From: Bacteroidales bacterium
GTDB taxonomy: Bacteria; Bacteroidota; Bacteroidia; Bacteroidales; Prolixibacteraceae
DNA length: 64,000 nucleotides
Assembly: GCA_015654795.1 (NCBI GenBank)
Contig: JAATGF010000152.1
Coordinates: 37,355-101,354 of the forward strand
Reading direction: 5' to 3'
Made by a program: the position numbers and the translations under genes. The notes beneath the pieces are model-generated. The model was not told where the DNA came from. It saw only the letters and a list, made by a program, of their open reading frames with translations, and did not search any database. The stretch's first letter is position 1. Every line of letters begins with the position of its first letter. Shown here in pieces: positions 56,520-64,000 of this stretch.

Positions 56520-57462
56520 GTTTTGCTTCCAAATAAAGGCGATAGGGAGAAAGGGAGAAAGGGCGAAAAGGCGATGGGGCGAGTCAGGGCGAAAATGGCG
56601 ATAGGGCGGCATTGTCATTAAGGTCATTAAAATAGTCATTGAAAAGGTCATTGGCTTCGCCGTCATTGAAAAGTCATTAAAAAGGTCATTGAAAATCTTT
56701 GTCTATGAATTCGAAACTCTGATATAGGACCTGATACCGGACTCAATATGGAGCAAATATAGAGCAGGAAAATGGAATGATGGGGCGCAAGGGCGAAAAG
56801 GCGATGGGGAGAAAGGGAGATTTATCTAAAGAATCTTTAAACAATCTTTAATAAACGAGGTATGGACCAAACAAGAACCAAACATAGAGCGGATATAGAG
56901 CGGATATAGAGCAGACATAGAGCAGGTGGCGTCTGTTCCCTAATAAAACAGGTTATAAAGAGTCGTGGAGAACTGTTGTAGAGAACCTTTTGTTGAATCC
57001 CTGTATTCGGGGTACCGGTTGTATTGATAATAGCTGCACCTGATTTTGCGCCCTGAGCTACATGCGTTTAATCCCTTCAGGATTGGGGGGCAGCTGGCTG
57101 AGCAATTTGTGACAAAAAACAGAGGTTCCCGTATGTAATTTAAAGTCACAGGATAACTGCTGATAATCATACGAGTTACAAGGATATTTGTCACAATAAA
57201 GTCACAAAATAAGCAGATTTCCCGTGACTATATTGTGACTTTAAGTGTGACTTTATTTATTAAAATATCCATGTAATATTCTGTTTATTAAGCATATATA
57301 GTAATATGAGTTGTGACTTTAACTGTGACACCAGGAATTAAGGCGGTGAGCTCCTAAAAATTAGTTTTTAAAGATGCCACCATACAATTTTATTTTGGGG
57401 CTAAAGTCGCAAATTGTAAGTGAGCTATAATCGAATAAAAGATTTCCCCAACAATATCATCT
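56520..57462. repeat. Long interspersed element, copy F (inverse of copy A)
   Basis: 56520-56945 is the core on the minus strand: GGCGAAAAGGCGATGGGG, GTCATT/GGCTTCGCCG array, GCAAATATAGAGC, GGACCAAACAAGAACC. 56945-57110 matches the CCGGTACCCAGAATACAGG-type middle of copy A, and 57115-57355 is the GTGACTTTA array. Ends in CCCCAACAATATC, the inverse of the start of copy A. Confidence 0.8.
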
Positions 57463-57966
57463 GATCCGAAAACAGGAGTAAGATTACTGATCAGTTAAGA
57501 TCAGAATTTGTACTGAATAGAATTGCTCAGGTGTATAGGCCACCGACTACTCAGATGTATGCGTGCACAGTACAAAATTCAATCTATGAATGGGAGGAGG
57601 TCCCAAACTTTATTTAATAATCCGACAATTCCACAAAGACATAAACAGGCAGATAAAGACTGTAGTTTTATTTTGCGCAATGATACTGCCTGTAAATTGA
57701 TTGCTCAGCAATTTAAAGTGTTTAGTAAGAAAAGAAATTACAATAAATAAAAATATATCCGATGATTTAAAAATGGGAATTATTATTTTTACAAAAACAT
57801 TCTAAGTGACATTGCACCTTTATAGGGATATTTAGAAGTTATAGAAAAACCTTTTTACAAACCAGTCAACTGTCATTTCCAAAGAAAAACAACTTAATTG
57901 TTTACGACTATAATTATAAACGAAATTTCACAATACAAATACATATTAAAACTTAAAACCAAAACT
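57463..57966. other. Gap with a possible gene remnant
   Basis: About 57462-57622 is open for roughly 50 codons on the plus strand without a start (LNRIAQVYRPPTTQMYACTV, then NSIYEWEEVPNFI and a stop). It reads like a protein fragment but I recognise no family. The rest up to 57966 shows no feature. Confidence 0.25.
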
Positions 57967-58080
57967 ATGAAAATCTCAATTGCTTACCTATTACTCTTGA
58001 TTTATTTGACGTTATCAAACTGCACACCTACTGAAAAGCATGGCAAAAGCTTTACGCTTAATGGAAAAATTATTAATTAG
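57967..58080 (+). pseudogene. Truncated lipoprotein gene (N-terminal piece only)
   Basis: 37 codons: MKISIAYLLLLIYLTLSNC is a lipoprotein signal with a lipobox-type Cys, and the following FTLNGKIIN is the usual beginning of a DUF4369/TlpA-like thioredoxin lipoprotein. A stop comes immediately, and a REP-like palindrome follows within 30 bases. The body of the gene appears to have been lost. Confidence 0.5.
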
Positions 58081-58107
58081 AAATGCCATCTAATCGGATA
58101 AATGGCT

Positions 58108-58127
58108 CTGCGATCGTTTGCAACGAT
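58108..58127. repeat. Solitary REP-like palindrome
   Basis: CTGCGATCGTTTGCAACGAT: ATCGTT-TGC-AACGAT stem plus the CTGCGAT tag found in the palindrome cluster at 61.5-63.0 kb. Confidence 0.6.
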
Positions 58128-58133
58128 AGTCGG

Positions 58134-59111
58134 TTATATTTTTAAATTTGAAGACCGACTATATTGTTTTGGCTTCATCCCGATATGTTCTTTAAAGACT
58201 CTTGAAAAATGGCTTAGGTTGGTAAAGCCCAGTTGAAAACCCACATCTGAAACGGATAGCTTTTCCTCTTTCAACAAACGGGTGGCTTCTTTCATCCTGA
58301 ATTCCTGATAATAACTGAAAATGCTGTTGCCGAAAATTTGCCTGAATAAACGTTTCAGTTTGGAAGGACTCATATTGGCACAAACTGCCAATTCATTAAT
58401 AACCGGCGGAGTTCCCGGATGTTCAAGCATTTGCTCTTTTACTTTGTAAATGGTTTGTATATCATGAGTGTTTAAAGCATAAAGATGTTTTTCATCCCGC
58501 TTTTCCAATTCCATTAATAGTCTGCAAACCAGTTCTTCTGCCTTTATTCTTAAAAAAAATAGCTCAAAAGTTTCGCCAACCGATTCAGTAACAATTTCAT
58601 CCACAATCCTCTGTAAAGCCGGATAAATTATTTGTTCGAAAAGTAAGGGCTGCGTATTCTGTAACAGGCTTTGCAAGACCGGCGATTTCCCGGTCATGTC
58701 AAATACTCCATTCAAATAATTTGCATCCACTTCTATATTAATAGTCGCCGTATTTGTATGGATTGGAATAACGACGTCGGCATTCATACGCCTGGTCGCA
58801 ATTAAAACTGAAGGTATTGCCTTTAATTGCTTTCCTGTTAAACCTATTTCTGTTTTAGGAAAAATGTTTTGAAACTTAAAAAGTATCATTCTCTCAGAAA
58901 CATTGATGTCCGGATTTTCAATAACTATGTCCTCATTTAGTTCGTAATTAAGGATTAGCATTCGGATATGCTCATTAAAAATGAATCCGGCACAATAACC
59001 CCTGCCAAATTTTTCAGGGATTTCCAATCTTCTGTTTTTTACTTCCGTCCCTAATAAATGAGCAAGCTTTTTTAGAACATTCGGTACTGTTTGCTGTTTG
59101 TCTTTTTCCAT
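58134..59111 (-). CDS. AraC-family transcriptional regulator
   Basis: 325 residues. The C-terminal 100 hold two helix-turn-helix motifs: INELAVCANMSPSKLKRLF with IFGNSIFSYYQEFRMKEA, and LSVSDVGFQLGFTNLSHFSR with VFKEHIGMKPKQYSR. The N-terminal 200 residues form an unnamed ligand-binding domain. Divergent from the MFS exporter across 147 bases, so it likely regulates that exporter and perhaps the flavin reductase. A CAAATATA (minus-strand TATATTTG) lies at 59140-59147. Confidence 0.88.
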   Translation of the reverse strand: MEKDKQQTVPNVLKKLAHLLGTEVKNRRLEIPEKFGRGYCAGFIFNEHIRMLILNYELNEDIVIENPDINVSERMILFKFQNIFPKTEIGLTGKQLKAIPSVLIATRRMNADVVIPIHTNTATINIEVDANYLNGVFDMTGKSPVLQSLLQNTQPLLFEQIIYPALQRIVDEIVTESVGETFELFFLRIKAEELVCRLLMELEKRDEKHLYALNTHDIQTIYKVKEQMLEHPGTPPVINELAVCANMSPSKLKRLFRQIFGNSIFSYYQEFRMKEATRLLKEEKLSVSDVGFQLGFTNLSHFSRVFKEHIGMKPKQYSRSSNLKI

Positions 59112-59139
59112 AAAAAGTCTTTTACGACCATTTTTGTAG

Positions 59140-59180
59140 CAAATATAGCTATTTTATCTCTATAGTACCCTATAATTTTG
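59140..59180. promoter_or_regulatory. Divergent promoter region, AraC regulator / MFS exporter
   Basis: Minus-strand TATATTTG (59140-59147) and plus-strand TAATTTTG (59173-59180) both fit TANNTTTG. Clear -33 boxes were not found. Confidence 0.4.
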
Positions 59181-59258
59181 CATTATCAATTGACCGCGTC
59201 GATTTCTTCGGAATTCAACGAAAAGGGAATAGGGTATTAAATAAATAATAAGTAACAA

Positions 59259-60485
59259 TTGAACTTGAAAAAGAAATCGAAAAAAAATTTGTGGATTATT
59301 GTAGGGATTGTGTTGTTGAATTCTATTGGAATGTCAGTGGTACTTCCTCTTCTCCCTTTTTTAGTTGGAAAATATCTTCCTTCCCAACAGGTTGTTGTGG
59401 GTATGAGCGCGTTAATGTCGGTATTTGCTGCCTGTACATTTTTTGCAGCTCCCGTTTTGGGGGCACTAAGCGACAGGTACGGACGGAAAAACATTCTTAT
59501 CATCAGCCTGTTGGGCTCTGTTGTCGGCTATGTTATATTTGGAATTGGAGGAGCGCTTCGGATACTTTTTCTTGGGCGCATTATTGATGGTCTTACAGCC
59601 GGGAATATCAGTACGCTGTTTGCATATGTATCAGACAGTACCGAACCTGAGGAACGGACTAAATGGTTTGGGTATATCGGTTCTGTTATGGGAATAGGAA
59701 AAATAGGAGGCCCTGCGTTGGGCGGATTGTTGGGTAGCATTGCTCTCGCGTTGCCTTTCTTTGTTACTGCCGGATTAATATTCCTTTCCGGTTTGGCTGT
59801 GTATTTTCTGTTGCCTGAATCTTTGGCTCCCGAAAAGAGGACTAAACATTTAACGTTTGACAGTTTTAATACCTTTTCACATTTTAAAGATCTATTCAGC
59901 CTGAAAGAAGTTAAATTACTGCTCATACTGGGTGTACTTTTTTATGCAGGCCTGGGCATTTTTCAGTTTAATTTTATCATTTTCCTGAAAGATATTTATA
60001 ATTGGAGTCCGGTATTTATTGGAAGTATGCTAACGCTTGTTGGTGTTTGCGAGATTATTTCACGTGCTTTGTTATTGCCCTGGCTATTGAAACATTTTAA
60101 CGAAAGGAGTATTGGAATTGCTGGTTTAGTTGGTTTTGGAACTGGTTTAGGATTAATCCTGACAAGCATATATTTGCATTCTGCAGTTGTTATTGCGCTC
60201 GCTGTAATATTTATAATTTCCGGCGAGGGATTATTCGACCCAACGTACAATGGGAAATTATCGCAATCGGTTGACGAAAGCAAACAGGGAAAATTACAGG
60301 GCGTGAACCAAAGCTTGCAGTCAGCAAATAATATGCTTATTCCACTGGGCGCAGCTGCCATCTATTTTTACAGCCCATCCATGTTGTATGCAACAGCAAC
60401 ATTTATTGTACTGGTGGCAGTTATTATGTATGCGAAGTATATACCTCAAACTAAATTGGCTCAAAACGCAAACGAGAAAGTTTGA
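59259..60485 (+). CDS. MFS exporter, TetA/DHA1-like
   Basis: 408 residues, 12 membrane helices, starting at a TTG (59259) followed by a Lys-rich leader. Motif A is GALSDRYGRKNILIISLLGS; motif C region GIGKIGGPALGGLLGSIAL is as in drug-proton antiporters of the TetA group. The TTG start is supported by absence of an in-frame ATG before TM1. Neighbours: divergent AraC regulator and downstream flavin reductase. Confidence 0.87.
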   Translation: MNLKKKSKKNLWIIVGIVLLNSIGMSVVLPLLPFLVGKYLPSQQVVVGMSALMSVFAACTFFAAPVLGALSDRYGRKNILIISLLGSVVGYVIFGIGGALRILFLGRIIDGLTAGNISTLFAYVSDSTEPEERTKWFGYIGSVMGIGKIGGPALGGLLGSIALALPFFVTAGLIFLSGLAVYFLLPESLAPEKRTKHLTFDSFNTFSHFKDLFSLKEVKLLLILGVLFYAGLGIFQFNFIIFLKDIYNWSPVFIGSMLTLVGVCEIISRALLLPWLLKHFNERSIGIAGLVGFGTGLGLILTSIYLHSAVVIALAVIFIISGEGLFDPTYNGKLSQSVDESKQGKLQGVNQSLQSANNMLIPLGAAAIYFYSPSMLYATATFIVLVAVIMYAKYIPQTKLAQNANEKV

Positions 60486-60644
60486 TGATTAATGCCAAAG
60501 CGGCAGCACTTCGAGTGAGAAAATGAATAATTTAAGGATAAAGAATAAGGTCAGCATACAACACCGGGTATATGTGTCAAAGTTGAAAATAAGCAACAGC
60601 TTTAAGGTAAATCATTTAATAATTAACGAAAACAACAGCAGAAA

Positions 60645-61211
60645 ATGAAAAAAACAAAACCTGTAAATATCAGAGAGATGAATTTTAACCAATTATTTAA
60701 ACAAATTTCTCCGGAAGAGATATGCGACAATGTATTTACGTTGGCAGGAAAAGATTTTTATGTTATTACAGCGGGCAAGGAAGATTATTATAATTCGCTG
60801 ACAGCCAGTGGAGGTGGTTTGGGGCTCCTTTTCAGAAAACCCACCACCTGGTGTGTTCTTCGGGCAGACCGTTATACGCTTGAAATGATCCAAAAAGAGC
60901 AAACCTATACGATGTCTTACTTCCCGAAGGAATATAAGGGACAAATGCTCTTTTTGGGAAGCAAATCAGGAAGAGAGAGTGATAAAATGAAAGAAGTTGA
61001 ATTGACAAGTGTTCAAACTCCTTCCGGAGATATGTCTTTCAAAGAAGCCAGACTGATTATTGAATGTAAATTAACACAAATTACTACCCCCAATCCCAAT
61101 GATTTTTACACACAAGAAGCTAAAGACTATTTAAACGAAGCCTATAAAGACGCAAGCGATTATCGCAAATATGTTTTTGGGGAAATCACCTATGTTTGGG
61201 TAAAGAAATAA
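60645..61211 (+). CDS. Flavin-reductase-like FMN-binding protein
   Basis: 188 residues with the split-barrel FMN-binding fold: NVFTLAGKDFYVITAGKEDYYNSLTASGGGLG, then RKPTTWCVLRADRYTLEMI, YTMSYFPKEYKGQMLFLGSKSGRESDK and ARLIIECKL. These segments fit the flavin reductase (DIM6/NTAB-like) family that binds FMN and reduces it with NAD(P)H. Downstream of the MFS exporter by 160 bases. The natural partner is unknown. Confidence 0.8.
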   Translation: MKKTKPVNIREMNFNQLFKQISPEEICDNVFTLAGKDFYVITAGKEDYYNSLTASGGGLGLLFRKPTTWCVLRADRYTLEMIQKEQTYTMSYFPKEYKGQMLFLGSKSGRESDKMKEVELTSVQTPSGDMSFKEARLIIECKLTQITTPNPNDFYTQEAKDYLNEAYKDASDYRKYVFGEITYVWVKK

Positions 61212-61766
61212 GAATAAAAAAATAAACGTACGATTCCCCTCCTGCAATACCGAAATTTCGGAAGCACGCTTTTTCTGGAAAATATTATATGTCAGTCGTT
61301 TGCAATGATAATTGGAATGTTCTCAGAAGACACTACAGGTAATTATAACAGAATAAAAGGACTGGCAATTATTACACAGAAATCTAAAAATGAGTTATAC
61401 ACAAACTCCTCCCCGAAAAAACGGGGATCACAGTTGATTACCTGTCTGGTGTGGATTTGCAATCCAATATAAACCCGAATGCAGGTCACCAATAATGATG
61501 CTAAAGCGATTTCTTTTCAAATCTTCTTTTCCCGGTTGCTTAAAAGCAACTGCAATGGAAAGTTATCAAATAACAACAGAGCCTTAGAGGCCTCTCATTT
61601 GCAACGACAATTATATCGTATAATATTATCAGAAAACACTGAGGATGATTATGCAGGAATCAAAGTAATGGTTAATATTGCAATGGAAATTTAAAAATAA
61701 GTTGTAAACTCAAAACCAAAAAACTCGTTACAAACGAGGAGCATCGCAGAAAATAAAGCATAAACA
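61212..61766. repeat. Gap with degenerate REP-like units
   Basis: TCAGTCGTTTGCAATGATAA (61292), CTCATTTGCAACGACAATTA (61596) followed by ATATCGTATAATATTATC, and AACTCGTTACAAACGAGGAG with CATCGCAG (61721-61749). Also GGATGATTATGCAGGAATCA blocks that recur at 62910. A 71-codon frame across 61479-61694 is made of these repeats and is not considered a gene. Confidence 0.6.
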
Positions 61767-62462
61767 ATGAAAGTACATTATTTACAACATGTCCCTTTTG
61801 AGGGTTTGGGTTACATAAAAACGTGGTTAAAAGAAAATAATCACACTATTTCATCCACCCGGTTTTATGAAACTAATTATCACTTGCCACCAGTTACAGC
61901 GGTAGATGCTTTAATTATTATGGGTGGCCCAATGGGAGTATATGATGAAAACCAATATAGTTGGCTGCAAGAAGAAAAGCAATTTATCAAAGATTGTATT
62001 CTTGCCGGGAAGAAAGTGCTGGGGATCTGTTTAGGCGCCCAGCTAATGGCAGCTTGTCTTGGCACAAAAGTCAGTGAAGCAGCACATAAAGAAATCGGCT
62101 GGTTTCCTGTATTTCCTACCGAAGAAAGTAAGAAGCTACATTGGCTTTACGACCTGTTCAAAAACAATCCGGTTGTGTTCCATTGGCATGGAGACCGGTT
62201 TGAAATATCCGGCGAAAGCCTGAACCTGCTTTCATCTGAGGCCAATACCAATCAGGCATTTTACTACAATAAAAACATCATAGGCCTGCAATTTCACCTC
62301 GAAGTAACAGAAGAAACAACAAGATTAATGTTGGAAAACGGTGATGCAGAATTAACAGATAAATTATATATTCAATCAAAAACAGAAATCAAAAACGGGG
62401 TAAAATATATCGGGCAATGCAATGAGATTATGAGTCACATTTTGAATAACTGGATTAGTTAG
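61767..62462 (+). CDS. Type 1 glutamine amidotransferase
   Basis: 231 residues of the GMP-synthase-like class I GATase fold. Nucleophile Cys in VLGICLGAQLMAACLG, oxyanion GGPMGVYDE near residue 52, and the His-Glu pair in GLQFHLEVTEE. It releases ammonia from glutamine for an unknown acceptor (or may be a stand-alone hydrolase). No synthetase domain or partner gene follows. Its 3' end (62424-62482) is duplicated downstream at 62679. Confidence 0.87.
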   Translation: MKVHYLQHVPFEGLGYIKTWLKENNHTISSTRFYETNYHLPPVTAVDALIIMGGPMGVYDENQYSWLQEEKQFIKDCILAGKKVLGICLGAQLMAACLGTKVSEAAHKEIGWFPVFPTEESKKLHWLYDLFKNNPVVFHWHGDRFEISGESLNLLSSEANTNQAFYYNKNIIGLQFHLEVTEETTRLMLENGDAELTDKLYIQSKTEIKNGVKYIGQCNEIMSHILNNWIS

Positions 62463-63035
62463 AAAAGATATTTTGCAGTAAACAAAAAAACCACAAATTC
62501 CTCGTTACAAAAGAGGAGCATCGCAGAGTTTAATAAGAAATCAAAAGCGGCGCGCAAAAAAAGAAAATAAATTTGAACAGAGTTGTAAACTCAAAACCAC
62601 AAACCCCTCGTTACAAACGAGGGGCATCGCAGTAAACAAAAAACCATATACACATCCTTATAAAAGAGGGGCATCGCAGAGATTATGAGTCACATTTTGA
62701 ATAACTGGATTAGTTAGAAAAGATATTTGGCAGTAAAAAAAAGGAACTACATCATTGGATAAATCCTGCGATCCCCCTCGTTTGCAACGACAATTATATC
62801 GCATAATGTTATATCAGAAGGCACCCTGCAATCCCCCTCGTTTGCAACGAGGGGTTAAATGTCAGTCGTTTGCAACGACAATTATATCGCATAATGTCAT
62901 CAGAAGATGCTGTTGGTGATTGTAAACAGGAATCAAAGAAATGGTTAATATTGCAATTGAAATCTAAAGATGAGTTGTAAACTCAAAACCACAAGCCGTT
63001 ACAAAAGAGGGGCATCGCAGTAAACGAGTTATAGG
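62463..63035. repeat. REP-like palindrome cluster
   Basis: At least six units in both orientations: CCTCGTTACAAAAGAGGAGC (62500), CCCCTCGTTACAAACGAGGG (62605), AAAAGAGGGGCATCGCAG (62662), CTGCGATCCCCCTCGTTTGC (62766), CCCCTCGTTTGCAACGAGGG (62831; 9-bp stem with TGC loop) and CGTTACAAAAGAGGGGCATC (62998). Linkers such as ACAATTATATCGCATAATGT and GAGTTGTAAACTCAAAACCA repeat too. Resembles BIME-type REP arrays; no RAYT transposase in the window. Confidence 0.8.
62679..62737 (+). repeat. Duplicated 3' tail of the amidotransferase gene
   Basis: 62679-62737 repeats 62424-62482 with one mismatch (TTTGGCAG for TTTTGCAG), including the last codons and stop. No gene body is attached. Confidence 0.85.
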
Positions 63036-63206
63036 CTATGGTAGGGCGACCCCACAAATCCCAACGGACTGACCTTTGACAGTTGCAATGTATGCACTTG
63101 ACCGTTAAAACCGACATTGGACGTTTCACCAAACAAATTTGGACGTTTCAGAAAACCTTTGCGGACGGACCTGAACTAACTTTGTACCATAAAAAATACA
63201 ATAATT

Positions 63207-64000
63207 ATGGCAAAAACAGTTTTAGTTACAGGAGCTTCGGCAGGAATAGGAAAAGCAACTGCTATTTACTTAGCACAAAACGGTTACAATGTTTATGGTG
63301 CTGCACGCAGGACAGAAAAAATGCAAGACCTCAAAAATTACGGCATTAAACCGATTGCGTTGGACGTTACAAAAGACGAAAGTGTTACGGCTTGTGTTGA
63401 ACAGATTTTCAAGGAAGCAGGTAGTATTGACGTATTGGTAAACAATGCAGGTTTCGGTTCGGAAGGTGCTATTGAAGACGTTACAATGCAGGACGCAAAA
63501 TATCAGTTGGAAGTAAACGTGTTTGGTGCAATGCGTTTAACTCAATTAGTATTACCGAAAATGCGACAAAACAAATACGGTAAAATCGTAAACATTTCTT
63601 CGGTGGGCGGAAAAATTGCTTTGCCGTTGGGCGGTTGGTATCACGCAAGTAAGTTTGCGATTGAAGCATTGAGTGACTCTATGCGAATGGAAGTAAAACA
63701 ATTTGGTATAGACGTAATTGTTATTGAACCAGGTGGAATAAAATCAGAATGGGGCGACATCGCTTTGGAAAGTTTAGTTCGTGTTTCGGGAAACACTGCA
63801 TACAAAGAAATGGTTAAGGGTGCAGATAAAGGTTTTAAACAAACAGTAAACAAAAACTCCGAACCTATTGTAATTGCAAGATTAATTAAAAAAGGAATTG
63901 AAGCAAACAAGCCGAAAACACGATACGCGGGTGGTTATATTGCAAAACCGTTGTTGTTTTTACGAAATATTTTGTCTGATAAAATGTTAGAGAGAATAAT
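63207..64000 (+). CDS. Short-chain dehydrogenase/reductase, 3' end beyond window
   Basis: 264 codons visible from ATG 63207 (MAKTVLVTGASAGIGKATAI). Rossmann NAD(P)-binding motif TGASAGIG at residues 8-15, NNAG at about 75-78, catalytic Ser in IVNISSVGGK and the YHASK motif with Tyr/Lys. PGGIKSEW follows. Classical SDR, oxidoreductase of unknown substrate. The frame is still open at 64000. Confidence 0.88.
   Translation, partial: MAKTVLVTGASAGIGKATAIYLAQNGYNVYGAARRTEKMQDLKNYGIKPIALDVTKDESVTACVEQIFKEAGSIDVLVNNAGFGSEGAIEDVTMQDAKYQLEVNVFGAMRLTQLVLPKMRQNKYGKIVNISSVGGKIALPLGGWYHASKFAIEALSDSMRMEVKQFGIDVIVIEPGGIKSEWGDIALESLVRVSGNTAYKEMVKGADKGFKQTVNKNSEPIVIARLIKKGIEANKPKTRYAGGYIAKPLLFLRNILSDKMLERI

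Noticed and set aside
61479..61694. 71-codon frame after the flavin reductase
   Set aside because: Made of REP-like repeats that recur at 62.8-63.0 kb; not coding.
1..64000. tRNA or rRNA genes
   Set aside because: I found no GGTTCGAATCC-type T-loop with a matching acceptor stem, and no rRNA-like segment.

Overview
The window looks like a chromosomal segment of a Bacteroidota bacterium, probably a member of the Marinilabiliales/Prolixibacteraceae type (inference). The phylum call rests on several things: TANNTTTG -7 boxes, one with a TTTG -33 box at the right distance; few Shine-Dalgarno sequences; families largely confined to the phylum (HYC_CC_PP protein, TIGR02757, DUF4105, split methylmalonyl-CoA mutase subunits of Bacteroidota type); and genes separated by AT-rich gaps. 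No rRNA, tRNA, CRISPR array, prophage or transposase gene was seen.

Layout. 1-8117 (minus strand) is a copper/silver efflux and handling cluster: HYC_CC_PP protein, HMA-domain protein, unknown exported protein, heavy-metal-binding lipoprotein, CusA-type RND pump, an intruding 23S-IVP-like four-helix-bundle gene, and a TolC-type outer membrane protein cut by the window edge. 9761-18151 (plus) holds housekeeping genes (tatA, lolD, TIGR02757, trmN-like, DUF1761, DUF4105, mutS) and ends with a DUF1016/YhcG-type nuclease. mscL follows. 20030-29443 (minus) is a mannose/hexose-phosphate locus: GntR-type regulator, cupin phosphoglucose isomerase, GH38 alpha-mannosidase, ROK kinase, long type I mannose-6-phosphate isomerase, a second cupin isomerase-like protein and a CE1-type esterase. 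30486-46392 (plus) is mostly core: rplU-rpmA, serS, kup, idi, a carotenoid-biosynthesis membrane protein, a metallophosphoesterase, recX, prfB with its programmed frameshift, acetyl-CoA synthetase and a MATE pump.

46481-49853 is a tightly coupled pair: a P-loop ATPase whose last codons overlap the start of a protein with an ATPase-like N-terminal domain and about ten TPRs in exact 120-bp register. This is the best candidate for an undescribed sensing or conflict system. Then come a CAP-domain lipoprotein and a DHA2-type exporter (both minus), and mutA-mutB; mutA carries an unusual seven-cysteine insertion. The right end has an AraC regulator divergent from an MFS exporter and a flavin reductase, a glutamine amidotransferase, and an SDR dehydrogenase cut by the edge.

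The most unusual layer is repetitive DNA between (and inside) genes: (1) GAAATAGATT-type arrays, in inverted pairs, around the four-helix-bundle gene and inside cusA, where they are translated; (2) six copies of a 350-950 bp interspersed element with GCTCTATGTTTG and GTCATT/GGCTTCGCC sub-repeats, two of them (8599-9540 and 56520-57462) extended by GTGACTTTA arrays; (3) three copies of an element with a CCTTTATCG-TAT-CGATAAAGG hairpin and CGTACC repeats; (4) a 285-bp MITE with 16-bp terminal inverted repeats; (5) a REP-like palindrome cluster around 61.5-63.0 kb. All coordinates, motifs and frames were read by eye; family names come from remembered motif patterns, not from searches.
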